NCBI RefSeq assembly: GCF_900115065.1
Contig: NZ_FOVE01000001.1
Coordinates: 1 to 64,000, forward strand
Length of the DNA stretch: 64,000 nucleotides
From: Formivibrio citricus
GTDB taxonomy: Bacteria > Pseudomonadota > Gammaproteobacteria > Burkholderiales > Chitinibacteraceae
Direction: 5' to 3'
The translations under genes and the position numbers were made by a program. Shown here one piece after another: positions 35,874 through 44,954 of this stretch (the first letter of the stretch is position 1; each line of letters begins with the position of its first letter). The notes beneath the pieces are model-generated. The model was not told where the DNA came from and did no database searches. It saw only the letters and a program-made list of their open reading frames with translations.

Positions 35874-37312
35874 TGAGCCACCACATTCAAGAAGCCAGCG
35901 CGCTGCTGCTGGCCCCGTTCGGGCTGGACGATGCACGTCTGGACCAGGTATTCGCCGGCATGTTCAACCACAACCTCGACTATGCCGATCTCTACTTCCA
36001 GTATTCGCGCAGCGAGGCATGGAGCCTCGACGAAGGCATCGTCAAATCCGGCAGCTTCAACATCGACCAGGGCGTCGGCGTGCGCGCGATCAGCGGGGAG
36101 AAGACCGCCTTTGCCTATTCCGACGAGATCAGCATGGATGCGCTGCTGCAGGCCGCTACCGCAACGCGGGCGATTGGCCGTCAGGGCGGGCAGGGCGTGG
36201 CGCCGCTGTTGCGCCAGATTCAGGGCCATGATCTCTATCGCCCTTGCGATCCGCTGGCGAGTCTCGGCGAGTCGGCCAAGGTGGCATTGCTGGAGAAAAT
36301 CGAAAAAATCGCCCGCGGGCTTGATTCGCGTGTGACGCAGGTCATGGCAAGCCTCGCGAGCGAATACGAAGTCATCTATGTGGCGCGGCACGATGGCCGC
36401 CGCGCGGCCGACATTCGCCCGCTGGCGCGTCTGTCGATCCAGGTGATTGTCGAGGAAAACGGCAAGCGCGAGCAGGGCAGTGCCGGCGGCGGCGGGCGCT
36501 TCGACTATGCCTTCTTCAATGAATCGGTACTGCACGATTACGCCAAAAAGGCCGTCGATCAGGCCGTGCTCAACCTCAATGCACGCCCTGCACCGGCCGG
36601 CGAGATGACCGTCGTGCTCGGCAACGGTTGGCCCGGCATTCTGTTGCACGAAGCCATCGGCCACGGCTTGGAAGGCGACTTCAACCGCAAGGGCGCATCG
36701 GCGTTTTCCGGCATGATCGGCGAGCGCATCGGCGCGCCCGGCGTGAACGTGGTCGATGACGGCACGCTGCCGGACCGGCGCGGCTCAATCAACATCGACG
36801 ACGAAGGCGAACCCGGCCAGCGCACCGTGCTGATCGAAAACGGCATCCTCAAGGGCTACCTGCAGGACAGCCTCAACGCCCGCCTCATGGGCATGGCCCC
36901 GACCGGAAACGGCCGCCGCGAAAGCTACGCCCACCTGCCGCTGCCGCGCATGACCAATACCCTGATGCTAGCGGGTGACAAGTCGCCTGAAGAAATCATC
37001 GCCTCGATCGACCGGGGCCTCTATGCCGTGAACTTCGGCGGCGGGCAGGTTGACATCACCAGCGGAAAATTCGTGTTCTCGGCCGCCGAAGCGTGGTGGG
37101 TGGAGGGCGGCAAGCTGCAATATCCGGTCAAGGGCGCCACGCTGATCGGCAACGGCCCGGACGTGCTCAAGCAGGTCGGCATGATCGGCAACGATCTGGC
37201 GCTCGACCCCGGTGTCGGCACCTGCGGCAAGGAAGGCCAGAGCGTGCCGGTCGGCGTCGGCCAGCCGACGTTGCGGATTGATGGTGGGTTGACAGTGGGT
37301 GGAACGGCCTAA
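35873..37312 (+). CDS. tldD: Metalloprotease TldD
   Basis: TldD (479 residues) pairs with TldE/PmbA to form a zinc protease that degrades unfolded peptides, and matures microcin B17 in E. coli. The zinc site [11 protein letters not shown] (HExxxH, about residue 260) is intact, as are [19 protein letters not shown] and [17 protein letters not shown]. The ATG overlaps the amidase stop. The pmbA partner is not in the window, as is usual. The TAA stop lies at the left edge of a palindromic element, possibly using its TAA target. Confidence 0.95.
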   Translation: MSHHIQEASALLLAPFGLDDARLDQVFAGMFNHNLDYADLYFQYSRSEAWSLDEGIVKSGSFNIDQGVGVRAISGEKTAFAYSDEISMDALLQAATATRAIGRQGGQGVAPLLRQIQGHDLYRPCDPLASLGESAKVALLEKIEKIARGLDSRVTQVMASLASEYEVIYVARHDGRRAADIRPLARLSIQVIVEENGKREQGSAGGGGRFDYAFFNESVLHDYAKKAVDQAVLNLNARPAPAGEMTVVLGNGWPGILLHEAIGHGLEGDFNRKGASAFSGMIGERIGAPGVNVVDDGTLPDRRGSINIDDEGEPGQRTVLIENGILKGYLQDSLNARLMGMAPTGNGRRESYAHLPLPRMTNTLMLAGDKSPEEIIASIDRGLYAVNFGGGQVDITSGKFVFSAAEAWWVEGGKLQYPVKGATLIGNGPDVLKQVGMIGNDLALDPGVGTCGKEGQSVPVGVGQPTLRIDGGLTVGGTA

Positions 37313-37454
37313 AAACCTGTTCACGCTCTTGCTGCGAAGCCGTGATCGGGGTTCATGTGCTGCTCGGAATCCTCATTTATCCGCATAAACTCCGGTTCCT
37401 GCGCTGCGCTTCACCCCGCTGACGGCTTCTCGCGACAGATCGTGAACAGGTTCT
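37312..37454. repeat. Palindromic miniature element, copy 5 (class I ends)
   Basis: The ends are AAAACCTGTTCACGCTCT (37312-37329) and AGATCGTGAACAGGTTCT (37437-37454). The inner arms match copy 1 at 2562-2705 closely. The core is ATTTAT-CCGC-ATAAAC (37375-37390): two base pairs differ from the ATGTAC/GTACAT stem of all other copies by changes on both sides. The next bases, TTAGAACCTGTCCCGATCT (37454-37472), begin the IS remnant. Confidence 0.85.
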
Positions 37455-37783
37455 TAGAACCTGTCCCGATCTCTTGAACAGGAAGCCAGAAAAGCCAAGT
37501 GGATGAACTGCAAGCTGGTGTTCAACTTGCGTGTGCAGTTTTTCCACAATCGCCAGTTCTTATCCTGCCAGGCGAAACTGCGCTCGACGATCCAGCGCTG
37601 GGGCATAACCTTGAAGCAGTCCAACTCACTGCGCTTGGCAATCCGCACACTGACCTGTTCGCCCAAGATGCCCTGAACGCCCTGTGCAAATGGCTTGCCC
37701 GTATAACCACCGTTAGCCAGCAAGCTGACAACCCGGCGGCCGGCAAGAAAAACACCTCTGCCGAGTAAATCAAAATCCCGCAA
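37454..37783 (-). pseudogene. IS5-family transposase, C-terminal remnant
   Basis: The 109-codon frame covers only the last part of an IS5-type DDE transposase. ANGGYTGKPFAQ corresponds to the (A)DxGY block, but with Asn in place of the second catalytic Asp. KRSELDCFKVMPQRWIVERSFAWQDKNWRL is the K-RxE-F-V-P-RWVVERTFAW block with the catalytic Glu. The N-terminal half with the first Asp is absent. With one catalytic Asp missing and the other changed, it cannot be active. Its outer end (TTAGAACCTGTCCCGATCT at 37454-37472) nearly matches the ends of the palindromic elements. Confidence 0.82.
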
Positions 37784-37867
37784 AAATCAGTCCGGATTCT
37801 GCGAAATCCTGTGTCGGGATTCCCTGCAGATTACTCCGGATTGCGGAGTGGTCTGTCGGGCGTTTGT

Positions 37868-38470
37868 CTACTGCGGGCCGTAGGCTGCCATAAATACGGC
37901 AACGGCACGATCCACGATCTCACCGATTTTTTCCGGGCTGGTATCGCAAGGAATCTGGAATAAAAAACTGTCGAGGAGTTCGGCTTCGAGCAAACCCCGC
38001 AAATGCAGGGTTGCGGCGGCTGGGTCGCTTTGACGCAGTTTCCCCTTTTTCATTGCCGCTAGCAGAAACTCCGAAGTCTCCCTCAGACTGTGCTGCGGTC
38101 CCCGCTCATAACAGAGTTTCCCCAGTTCGGAGCCAAAGCTGGAGCTCATGAGCCGACGCGCCGCCTGGATTTCGGGTGAATAGATCAGCGTCAGAAAGCC
38201 CCGGCCGAAATTGCGCAGGGCCTCGGAAATATCTTCCGTCGTGGGGTCGAGCACCCGATGAATGGCGTGGAATTCAGCCTCGCTCGACTGGAACATGATT
38301 TCGAAAAACAGCTTCTCCTTTGAGGGGAAGTAGTTGTAGATCGTTGCCTTGGAGCCGCCCACCCGCTGGCAAATCTCCGTCATCGACGCCCGCTCGAACC
38401 CCACCTCGCGAAAGACCTGTGCCGCCACGTCCATGATGGCCTGGCGTTTTGTTTCGCTCTTCGATCTCAT
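37868..38470 (-). CDS. TetR/AcrR-family repressor of the efflux operon
   Basis: This protein of 200 residues has an N-terminal helix-turn-helix (ASMTEICQRVGGSKATIYNYFPSKEKLF, about residues 28-55) in the usual TetR form and a C-terminal ligand domain resembling the AefR type. It is divergent from an outer membrane factor/EmrA/EmrB operon. The 103-base gap has a symmetric pair of operator arms lying on both -10 boxes, so it very likely represses itself and the pump. AGGAGG precedes the ATG. The inducing ligand is unknown. Confidence 0.92.
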   Translation of the reverse strand: MRSKSETKRQAIMDVAAQVFREVGFERASMTEICQRVGGSKATIYNYFPSKEKLFFEIMFQSSEAEFHAIHRVLDPTTEDISEALRNFGRGFLTLIYSPEIQAARRLMSSSFGSELGKLCYERGPQHSLRETSEFLLAAMKKGKLRQSDPAAATLHLRGLLEAELLDSFLFQIPCDTSPEKIGEIVDRAVAVFMAAYGPQ

Positions 38471-38496
38471 GTCGACCTCCTAAAACTAAACCGATT

Positions 38497-38543
38497 GGTA
38501 CAGTTTAACTTGACATGCTAAAAAGTCAAAAATAAACTGTACC
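38497..38543. promoter_or_regulatory. Divergent promoters with mirrored TetR operator arms
   Basis: GGTACAGTTTA (38497-38507) and TAAACTGTACC (38533-38543) are exact 11-base inverted copies. On the plus strand TTGACA (38510-38515), a 17-base spacer and TAAACT (38533-38538) form a strong promoter for the pump. On the minus strand TTGACT (38527-38522), 16 bases and TAAACT (38505-38500) form one for the repressor. Each -10 box is the beginning of an operator arm. Confidence 0.8.
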
Positions 38544-38573
38544 GAACAGTTCAGTTATGGAGGCTGTACGATC

Positions 38574-40022
38574 ATGAATTTACGAACCGACATCGCCCTG
38601 CCGGGCCGACTGCAGGTCGTTGCGCTTGTTCTTGCGCTGACCGGTTGTGCCCAATACCCCTCGCTTGGGCAGTTGCCTCTAATGAAGGACATCAACAGCT
38701 ACAAGGCGGAAAAGTCTTTCAATGCGGCGTCCGTGCAATGGCCGGTCGAGCGCTGGTGGCAGGTGTACGGCGACAAGCAGCTCGATTCCTTGATCGATGA
38801 GGCGCTGCAAGGCTCGCCGAACCTGGCTGCCGCCAGTGCGCGCCTGCGCCGTGCCGAAGCGGTCGGCCAGATCACGGGGGCCGCGTTGTTGCCGCAGTTG
38901 AGCGCCAACGGCTCGGCAACCGAACAGAAGCAGAGCTACAACCACCTTACGCCGCGTGCCATGCTGCCCGACGGCTGGACCGACTACGGCCGGGCAACGC
39001 TCGACTTCAGTTGGGAAATCGATTTCTGGGGCAAGAACCGGGCCGCGCTGGCTGCCGCGACTTCCGAGCTTGAGGCAAGCCGTGCCGAGATGGCGCAGGC
39101 GCGCTTGGCGTTGACGGCTGCGGTGGCAACGAACTACACCGAGCTGGCTCGTTTGTTCGCGGCACGGGATACCGCAGCGCGCTCCGTGGAAGTGCGCAGC
39201 AAGACTGCGGCCCTGTTCGCCGAACGCTTCGCCAATGGCCTCGAAACCAGAGGCAGCCTGCGCGAGGCCGAGGCCCGCCGGGCCGGTGCTGAAGGCGAAT
39301 TGCTGCTGGTCGACGAGCAGATTGGTTTGCAACGGAATCGTTTGGCGGCTCTGTTGGGGGCTGGCCCGGATCGCGGATTGACCATCGAGCGGCCGACCAT
39401 GAATCTCCAGCGCCAGATCGGTTTGCCCAAAGAGCTGGCGGTCAACCTGCTGGGCCGCCGTCCCGACGTGGTGGCTGCCCGGTTGCGGGCAGAAGCCCAG
39501 TTGAAGCGCATCGACCAGAAAAAGGCCGAGTTTTACCCCAACGTCAACCTTGCCGGCTTCATCGGCTGGCAATCGCTGGGGCTGGATATGCTGACCAAGA
39601 GCGGATCGTTTGCCGGCAGCATCGGCCCGGCGATTTCGCTGCCGATCTTCACCGGCGGGCGGCTGCGGGGCGAATTGCGCGGCACGGCCGCGGCCTACGA
39701 CGAAGCAGTGGCCAACTACAACGGCACCGTGACCCAGGCGCTGCAAGACGTGGCCGATACCGCACTGAGCCAGAAGGCGCTGGCCGGGCGGCTTGCCAAA
39801 GGCGAGGAAGCCGTTGCTGCCGCGACCGAGGCGCACCGGGTGGCGCGCAACCGCTATGAAGGCGGACTGTCCAGTTACCTCGAAGTGCTCTCGGCCGAGG
39901 ATGTTCTGCTGAACAGCCTGCGCAGCCTGACCGATCTCCAGTCGCGCTCTTTCTCGCTCGATGTCGCATTGATCCGCGCCCTGGGCGGCGGATATCGCGA
40001 AGCGCGTGAAGCCAATAATTAA
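38574..40022 (+). CDS. NodT-family outer membrane efflux lipoprotein
   Basis: This TolC-like outer membrane factor has 482 residues and a lipoprotein signal (LALTGCAQ; the Cys is about residue 23). Two outer membrane efflux repeats cover about 75-280 and 290-475. WEIDFWGKNRAALAAA and the second-repeat LLGRRPDVVAARLRAEAQL with AFYPN-like EFYPNVNL are typical of the NodT/OprM group. It provides the exit duct for the EmrAB-type pump encoded next. GGAGG lies upstream of ATG 38574. Confidence 0.94.
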   Translation: MNLRTDIALPGRLQVVALVLALTGCAQYPSLGQLPLMKDINSYKAEKSFNAASVQWPVERWWQVYGDKQLDSLIDEALQGSPNLAAASARLRRAEAVGQITGAALLPQLSANGSATEQKQSYNHLTPRAMLPDGWTDYGRATLDFSWEIDFWGKNRAALAAATSELEASRAEMAQARLALTAAVATNYTELARLFAARDTAARSVEVRSKTAALFAERFANGLETRGSLREAEARRAGAEGELLLVDEQIGLQRNRLAALLGAGPDRGLTIERPTMNLQRQIGLPKELAVNLLGRRPDVVAARLRAEAQLKRIDQKKAEFYPNVNLAGFIGWQSLGLDMLTKSGSFAGSIGPAISLPIFTGGRLRGELRGTAAAYDEAVANYNGTVTQALQDVADTALSQKALAGRLAKGEEAVAAATEAHRVARNRYEGGLSSYLEVLSAEDVLLNSLRSLTDLQSRSFSLDVALIRALGGGYREAREANN

Positions 40023-40043
40023 GTTAGAAAAAGGATTCCTGTC

Positions 40044-41177
40044 ATGTCTGAAAATATCACCACGATTCCCGACAATACCGGCAACGAACTGCGCCGGAAG
40101 AAAATGCTGATCGGTCTGGCAGGCGTAGTGGGTGTGACCGCACTCGCTTCCGCCGCCTATTGGTTCCTGTACGGTTCGCACTTCGTTTCAACCGACAACG
40201 CTTACGCCGCCGTCGAAATTGCCCAGGTCACGCCTTCGGTCGGCGGAACGATCAGCGAGGTGCGGGTGACGGATACGCAAACGGTGAAGAAGGGCGACGT
40301 ACTCGTCGTGATCGATCCGACGGATGCCAAGCTCGCGCTCGCCCAGGCCGAAGCCGATCTCGGCCGCGCCATTCGCCGGGTCAAGGGCTATGTCGCGACC
40401 GACAGCGGTCTTGCCGCACAGATCGCCGCGCGCCAGGCCGACGAACAGCGCGCGCAAGCCCAGCAATCCGCGGCCGAAGCCGATTTCGAGCGGGCAAAAA
40501 TCGACCTGCAGCGCCGCGAGGCCCTGGCCAAATCCGGCTCGGTTTCCGGCGATGAATTGACCCGCGCGCAAAACGCTTTTGCTGCCGCCCAAGCCAACCT
40601 CGCCGCTGCCCGTGCCGCTGCTGCCCAGGCCCGCGCCAACCGCAATGCCGCGGCGGGCAGCAAGGAAGCCAACGCCGTGCTCATTGCCAATACCACGGAA
40701 GAAACGAACCCGGAAGTCGCCCTGGCGCGTGCGCGCCGCGACCAGGCCGCGGTCGATCTGGAGCGCACCGTCATCCGTGCGCCGGTTGATGGCATCGTGG
40801 CCAAGCGTCAGGTTCAGCTCGGCCAGCGCGTGCAGGCCGGCACGCCCTTGCTGACCGTCGTTCCGGTGCAGGAGATGCACGTCGACGCCAACTTCAAGGA
40901 AGTGCAGCTTGAGAATGTCCGACCGGGCCAGCCTGTAACACTCAAGGCCGACATCTACGGTGGTTCGGTAACCTACCACGGCACCGTGGAAGGCTTCTCT
41001 GCCGGCTCCGGGGCCGCGTTTTCCGCCATTCCTGCGCAGAACGCCACCGGCAACTGGATCAAGGTCGTCCAGCGCCTGCCGATCCGCATCAAGCTTGATC
41101 CTGCCGAGCTTCAGGCCAAACCGCTCAAGGTCGGTCTGTCGATGACGGCGAAGATTGATACGCGCAGCAAAAACTGA
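40044..41177 (+). CDS. emrA: Membrane fusion protein, EmrA-type
   Basis: This HlyD-family periplasmic adaptor has 377 residues. One N-terminal membrane helix (LIGLAGVVGVTALASAAYWF) precedes the split biotinyl-lipoyl domain (TDNAYAAVEIAQVTPSVGG and the matching VIRAPVDGIVAKRQVQLGQRV), a long alpha-helical hairpin rich in Ala/Arg between them, and the C-terminal beta domain ending with GLSMTAKIDT. It joins the inner-membrane EmrB-like pump to the outer membrane factor. AAGGA precedes the ATG, 21 bases after the previous stop. Confidence 0.94.
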   Translation: MSENITTIPDNTGNELRRKKMLIGLAGVVGVTALASAAYWFLYGSHFVSTDNAYAAVEIAQVTPSVGGTISEVRVTDTQTVKKGDVLVVIDPTDAKLALAQAEADLGRAIRRVKGYVATDSGLAAQIAARQADEQRAQAQQSAAEADFERAKIDLQRREALAKSGSVSGDELTRAQNAFAAAQANLAAARAAAAQARANRNAAAGSKEANAVLIANTTEETNPEVALARARRDQAAVDLERTVIRAPVDGIVAKRQVQLGQRVQAGTPLLTVVPVQEMHVDANFKEVQLENVRPGQPVTLKADIYGGSVTYHGTVEGFSAGSGAAFSAIPAQNATGNWIKVVQRLPIRIKLDPAELQAKPLKVGLSMTAKIDTRSKN

Positions 41178-41188
41178 GTGAGGCGCAC

Positions 41189-42733
41189 ATGAGCCAAACG
41201 ACCAATCCGGGACAGGGCGATGCGCCGCTGACGGGCGGCATGCTCTGGGCGGCAGCGATCATCCTCGCAGCGGCCAACTTCATCGCCGTGCTGGACATGA
41301 CTATTGCCAACGTCTCGGTGCCCAATATCGCCGGGGGGCTGGGCGCGACGACCAGCCAGGGCACCTGGGTAATCACCTCCTACGCCGTGGCCGAGGCGAT
41401 CACCGTTCCGCTGACCGGTTGGCTCGCGGCGCGTTTCGGCGCCGTGCGCGTGTTCGTCGTCGCCATGGCGCTCTTCGGTGCATTCTCGGCGCTGTGCGGG
41501 TTTGCCAATTCGCTCGGCATGCTGGTCTTCGCCCGTATCTGCCAGGGCTTTGCCGGTGGCCCGTTGATGCCGTTGTCGCAAACACTGCTGCTGCGCATCT
41601 TCCCGAAAGAAAAGGCCGCAGCTGCCATCGGGCTCTGGTCGATGACCACGCTGGTTGCTCCGGTACTGGGGCCGATCCTTGGCGGCTACTTGTGCGACGA
41701 ATACAGTTGGCCGTGGATTTTCTACATCAACCTGCCGATTGCCTTTGCCTGTGCATTCATTGCCTGGAAGATGCTCAAGCGCTACGAACAGCCGCTGCAG
41801 AAAAGCCCGATCGACCGGATCGGCCTGGTGCTGCTGATTATCTGGGTGGGGGCGTTGCAACTGCTGCTTGACGAAGGCAAGAACCTGGACTGGTTTTCGT
41901 CGCCCGAAATCGTCGCACTGGCCATCGTGGCTGTGGTCGGCTTTATCGCCTTCCTGATCTGGGAGCTGCACGAGGCGCACCCGGTGGTGGATCTGCGCGT
42001 ATTCCGCCATCGCGGCTTTTCGGCCAGTGTGCTGACCATCAGCCTTGCGTTCGCGGCCTTTTTCGGCGCCAACGTCCTCACGCCGCAATGGTTGCAGAGT
42101 TTCATGGGCTATACCGCCACCTCCGCGGGCATGGCGACGGCATGGACCGGCGTCTTTGCCGTGTTCGTTGCGCCGATTGCCGCCACGCTGTCGCATCGGG
42201 TCGATCCGCGCAAGCTGGTGTTCGGCGGCGTGATCTGGCTCGGACTCGTCACGCTCTTTCGCACCATTGCCACGACCGACATGGATTACTGGAGCGTATC
42301 GGTCCCCTTGATGTTGATGGGGCTCGGCCTGCCGTTCTTTTTCATCCCGCTGACCGGCCTGGCCATGGCCAGCGTGGACGAGCATGAAATGGCTTCCGCC
42401 GCAGGGTTGATGAATTTCCTGCGCACGCTTTCGGGGGCCTGCGCAACTTCGCTGATTACAACACTGTGGGATGACCAGATCACGTACCACCATGCGGAGC
42501 TTGTCGGGTTAAGCGATAGCGATCAGAGCGTGCGTACGCTGCTGGAAAACTCGGGCATGACCGCCGATGCCGTATTGCAATCGATCGACCGGTTGATTAC
42601 CGGCCAGAGCGTCATGCTGGCCACCAACCAGATCATGGCGTGGGTTGGTGTCGCTTTTATCGTGGCGGCGATGGCCATCTGGCTCGCGCCCAAACCGCAG
42701 CGGGTGGTCGATGCCTCGGCCAGCGGGCATTGA
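41189..42733 (+). CDS. emrB: DHA2-family multidrug/H+ antiporter, EmrB-type
   Basis: This fourteen-helix MFS exporter has 514 residues. VLDMTIANVSVPNIAGGLG in helix 1 is the DHA2 motif D1, GWLAARFGAVRVFV is motif A, and GFAGGPLMPLSQTLLLRIFP together with LGPILGGYLCDEYSWPWIFYIN is motif C with its continuation. The relatives export hydrophobic drugs, fatty acids or uncouplers; the natural substrate is not known. It is the last member of the tripartite operon, with GAGG before the ATG. Confidence 0.95.
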   Translation: MSQTTNPGQGDAPLTGGMLWAAAIILAAANFIAVLDMTIANVSVPNIAGGLGATTSQGTWVITSYAVAEAITVPLTGWLAARFGAVRVFVVAMALFGAFSALCGFANSLGMLVFARICQGFAGGPLMPLSQTLLLRIFPKEKAAAAIGLWSMTTLVAPVLGPILGGYLCDEYSWPWIFYINLPIAFACAFIAWKMLKRYEQPLQKSPIDRIGLVLLIIWVGALQLLLDEGKNLDWFSSPEIVALAIVAVVGFIAFLIWELHEAHPVVDLRVFRHRGFSASVLTISLAFAAFFGANVLTPQWLQSFMGYTATSAGMATAWTGVFAVFVAPIAATLSHRVDPRKLVFGGVIWLGLVTLFRTIATTDMDYWSVSVPLMLMGLGLPFFFIPLTGLAMASVDEHEMASAAGLMNFLRTLSGACATSLITTLWDDQITYHHAELVGLSDSDQSVRTLLENSGMTADAVLQSIDRLITGQSVMLATNQIMAWVGVAFIVAAMAIWLAPKPQRVVDASASGH

Positions 42734-42779
42734 GCGTCTTGCGCTTTGCCGCAAACAGGTTTTTAAAACAGGACTCACC

Positions 42780-43223
42780 ATGTTCAAACATCTTCTCGTT
42801 CCGACCGATGGCTCGGAATCCTCACTGGCCGCAGTCCGGCGCGCCGTCTCGTTCGCGAAGGAAGCTGGCGCACGCATCACCTTCCTGCATGCCGAGCACG
42901 AATTCCCGGCTGTTTATCTGGGGGAGGGCGCCATCATCGACGAGAGCGCGCCTACCCGCTTCCACGAACTGGCCGATAGCCAGGCCCATGAAATCCTGGA
43001 CGAAGCGAAAGCCATTGCACGGGAAGGCGATGTCGTGTGTACCACGCTCGTGATGGTCTGCGACTCGGCCTATGACGCGGTCATCGAAGCGGCCGACAAG
43101 ACCGGCTGCGACCTGATTTTCATGGCCTTGCACGGGCGGCACGGCATCGGGGAGATGCTGCTCGGCAGCGATACCGAAAAGTTGCTGAGACGCGCCAGGG
43201 TGCCCGTGCTCATTCATCGGTGA
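42780..43223 (+). CDS. Universal stress protein, UspA family
   Basis: This single-domain Usp protein has 147 residues, starting FKHLLVPTDGSESS and ending with the nucleotide-binding motif GRHGIGEMLLGSDTEKLLRRARVPVLIHR (G-x2-G-x9-G-S form). ATP-binding residues are therefore present. AGGA lies upstream. It follows emrB by 46 bases and may be read through from the efflux operon. The role is probably stress survival; targets are not predictable. Confidence 0.9.
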   Translation: MFKHLLVPTDGSESSLAAVRRAVSFAKEAGARITFLHAEHEFPAVYLGEGAIIDESAPTRFHELADSQAHEILDEAKAIAREGDVVCTTLVMVCDSAYDAVIEAADKTGCDLIFMALHGRHGIGEMLLGSDTEKLLRRARVPVLIHR

Positions 43224-43323
43224 TGGAGGCGAGAAGCGGCCCGGCTGGACTCCGTCCTGCGCCGGGGTGTCGAAGTTCAACAAAATCTGGTTGAATCAAT
43301 AGCCCCGATGCCCAGGAAAAACC

Positions 43324-44748
43324 ATGCTGAAAGCCATCCCCCCGCTTTTGCGAGACCGTAGCGCGACGAGCCGTGTGGCGGCGCTGTCTGTCGTAATGGT
43401 GCTTCTTTCCGGCTGCGCTTCGACCCTGGCGCCTCACAATCAGCCGACAGGTACCATTCCCGCTGACCGTGGCTACCATTCGGGCATTGCAAAGCCGTCC
43501 CCCAGCCCTGAAAGCGTGCTTGTCGGCCTGAGCTTTTCCGGTGGAGGGACGCGCGCAGCGGCGCTGGCCTATGGCGTCATGGAGGAATTGGCGAAAACCA
43601 AAACTACCGTGAACGGCAAAAGCGTGCGTGCACTGGATCTGGTCGAGCACATTTCGGCGGTTTCCGGAGGCAGCTACCCGGCCGCGTACTACGGGCTGTT
43701 CGGAGACCGGCTGTTCGAGGATTTCGAGGCGAAATTCCTCAAGCGCGACATACAGGGCGAGATCGCCGATGCTGTCATGTCGCCGACCAATCTTGTTCGC
43801 ATGACGTCGCCCTATTTCGGGCGCTCGGATGTGACGGCGGAGTTTCTTGATCAGGCCCTGTTCGAAGGGAAAACCTTTGCCGACATGGAACACGCGGTGC
43901 GAGTACAGGGGCGGCCGTTTGTCGTCATCAACGCGACGGACATCGCCCGAACGAGCCGCTTTGAATTCACGCAAGACCTGTTTGACCTGTTGTGTTCCGA
44001 CTTGGGCAGCTACAAGGTATCCAGGGCTGTTGCCGCTTCCAGCGCCGTGCCGGTCGTGTTCAGCCCGATCACGCTCCGGAATTACGCCAGCCAATGCAAG
44101 ACCGGGATCGAAAAAAAACCGCCGGCCGACATGGCCAAGCGCGACGTTGCCATTCGCCGTCGCGCCCTGTTGGCGGACATACAGGCCTATCGGGATGAAA
44201 AACAGCGCAAGTATATCCATCTGCTCGATGGCGGGCTGGCGGACAATCTGGGGCTGCGCTTCATGCTGGACAAGCTTACGCTGGATAGTGCCACTGAGTT
44301 GTCCGACCGCTATGGCCGGCCCCGTTTGCGTCGCATTGTGCAAATTGTCGTGAATGCCCAGGTACGACCGGTTTTCCCGGAATTGGATCATAAGGCCGAA
44401 GTGCCCACGCTGCGTGCCATTACCTTCTCCATTGCCAATACCGTTGACCGTTTCAGCGTCGAAACGCTGGCTTATGCCCGCAGCAGCATGGAAGAGGCGG
44501 CGAAGGCGCTGACGGAAAAACAGCGTGAACAAGGCGATTCGACCGGTGATGACGTGCAGGTAACGTTGATCGAGATCGCCTTCGATAACCTTGAGGACCG
44601 CGCCGAGCGCGAATATTTCAATGCGCTTGAGACCAGTTTCAACCTGCCGCCAGAGGCCGTGGACAAACTGCGGGAAGTGGGCGCGCGCTTGCTGCGCCAG
44701 TCACCGGAATATCAGAAACTGCTGAGCGAGCTGCCCCATTTGCGCTGA
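43324..44748 (+). CDS. Patatin-like phospholipase lipoprotein
   Basis: This protein of 474 residues has a lipobox (VLLSGCAST; the Cys is about residue 31). The patatin fold has the oxyanion loop SFSGGGTRAAALAYG (about 70-84), the nucleophile elbow SAVSGGSYPAAYYG (about 115), and the catalytic Asp in LLDGGLADNLG (about residue 300). Such enzymes are Ser-Asp dyad lipid acyl hydrolases. The lipoprotein signal places it in the envelope. Between uspA and this gene (43240-43275) is a decayed dispersed repeat. It may act on phospholipids of the outer membrane or on foreign lipid; this is inference. Confidence 0.88.
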   Translation: MLKAIPPLLRDRSATSRVAALSVVMVLLSGCASTLAPHNQPTGTIPADRGYHSGIAKPSPSPESVLVGLSFSGGGTRAAALAYGVMEELAKTKTTVNGKSVRALDLVEHISAVSGGSYPAAYYGLFGDRLFEDFEAKFLKRDIQGEIADAVMSPTNLVRMTSPYFGRSDVTAEFLDQALFEGKTFADMEHAVRVQGRPFVVINATDIARTSRFEFTQDLFDLLCSDLGSYKVSRAVAASSAVPVVFSPITLRNYASQCKTGIEKKPPADMAKRDVAIRRRALLADIQAYRDEKQRKYIHLLDGGLADNLGLRFMLDKLTLDSATELSDRYGRPRLRRIVQIVVNAQVRPVFPELDHKAEVPTLRAITFSIANTVDRFSVETLAYARSSMEEAAKALTEKQREQGDSTGDDVQVTLIEIAFDNLEDRAEREYFNALETSFNLPPEAVDKLREVGARLLRQSPEYQKLLSELPHLR

Positions 44749-44897
44749 TAAAATGCCGGACTTTCTCCTTGCTGTTTTTTCTCTACGGGGGTCGTAGCGA
44801 CGGCAACATGTTCGCCATGTTTTTTCTGTTTCTTGGCGGTGTTGCCATGGTGTGTTCGCCAGCAGTCGCGTGCACGTAGTTACGCCGGCGACTAACT

Positions 44898-44921
44898 GCC
44901 GGTACCCTTGGGCCGGCTTTT
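44898..44921 (+). terminator. Possible terminator after the patatin-like gene
   Basis: The short GCCGG/CCGGC stem (44898-44902 with 44913-44917) is followed by TTTT. It lies between the converging patatin-like gene and kdpE. The rest of 44749-44954 contains no recognisable gene. Confidence 0.4.
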
Positions 44922-44954
44922 CCCTCCTTCGCAGAAACAGGATGCGGAAAGCGG

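Noticed and set aside
37454-37783. Active insertion sequence
   Set aside because: Only the transposase C-terminus remains, and one catalytic Asp is replaced by Asn.
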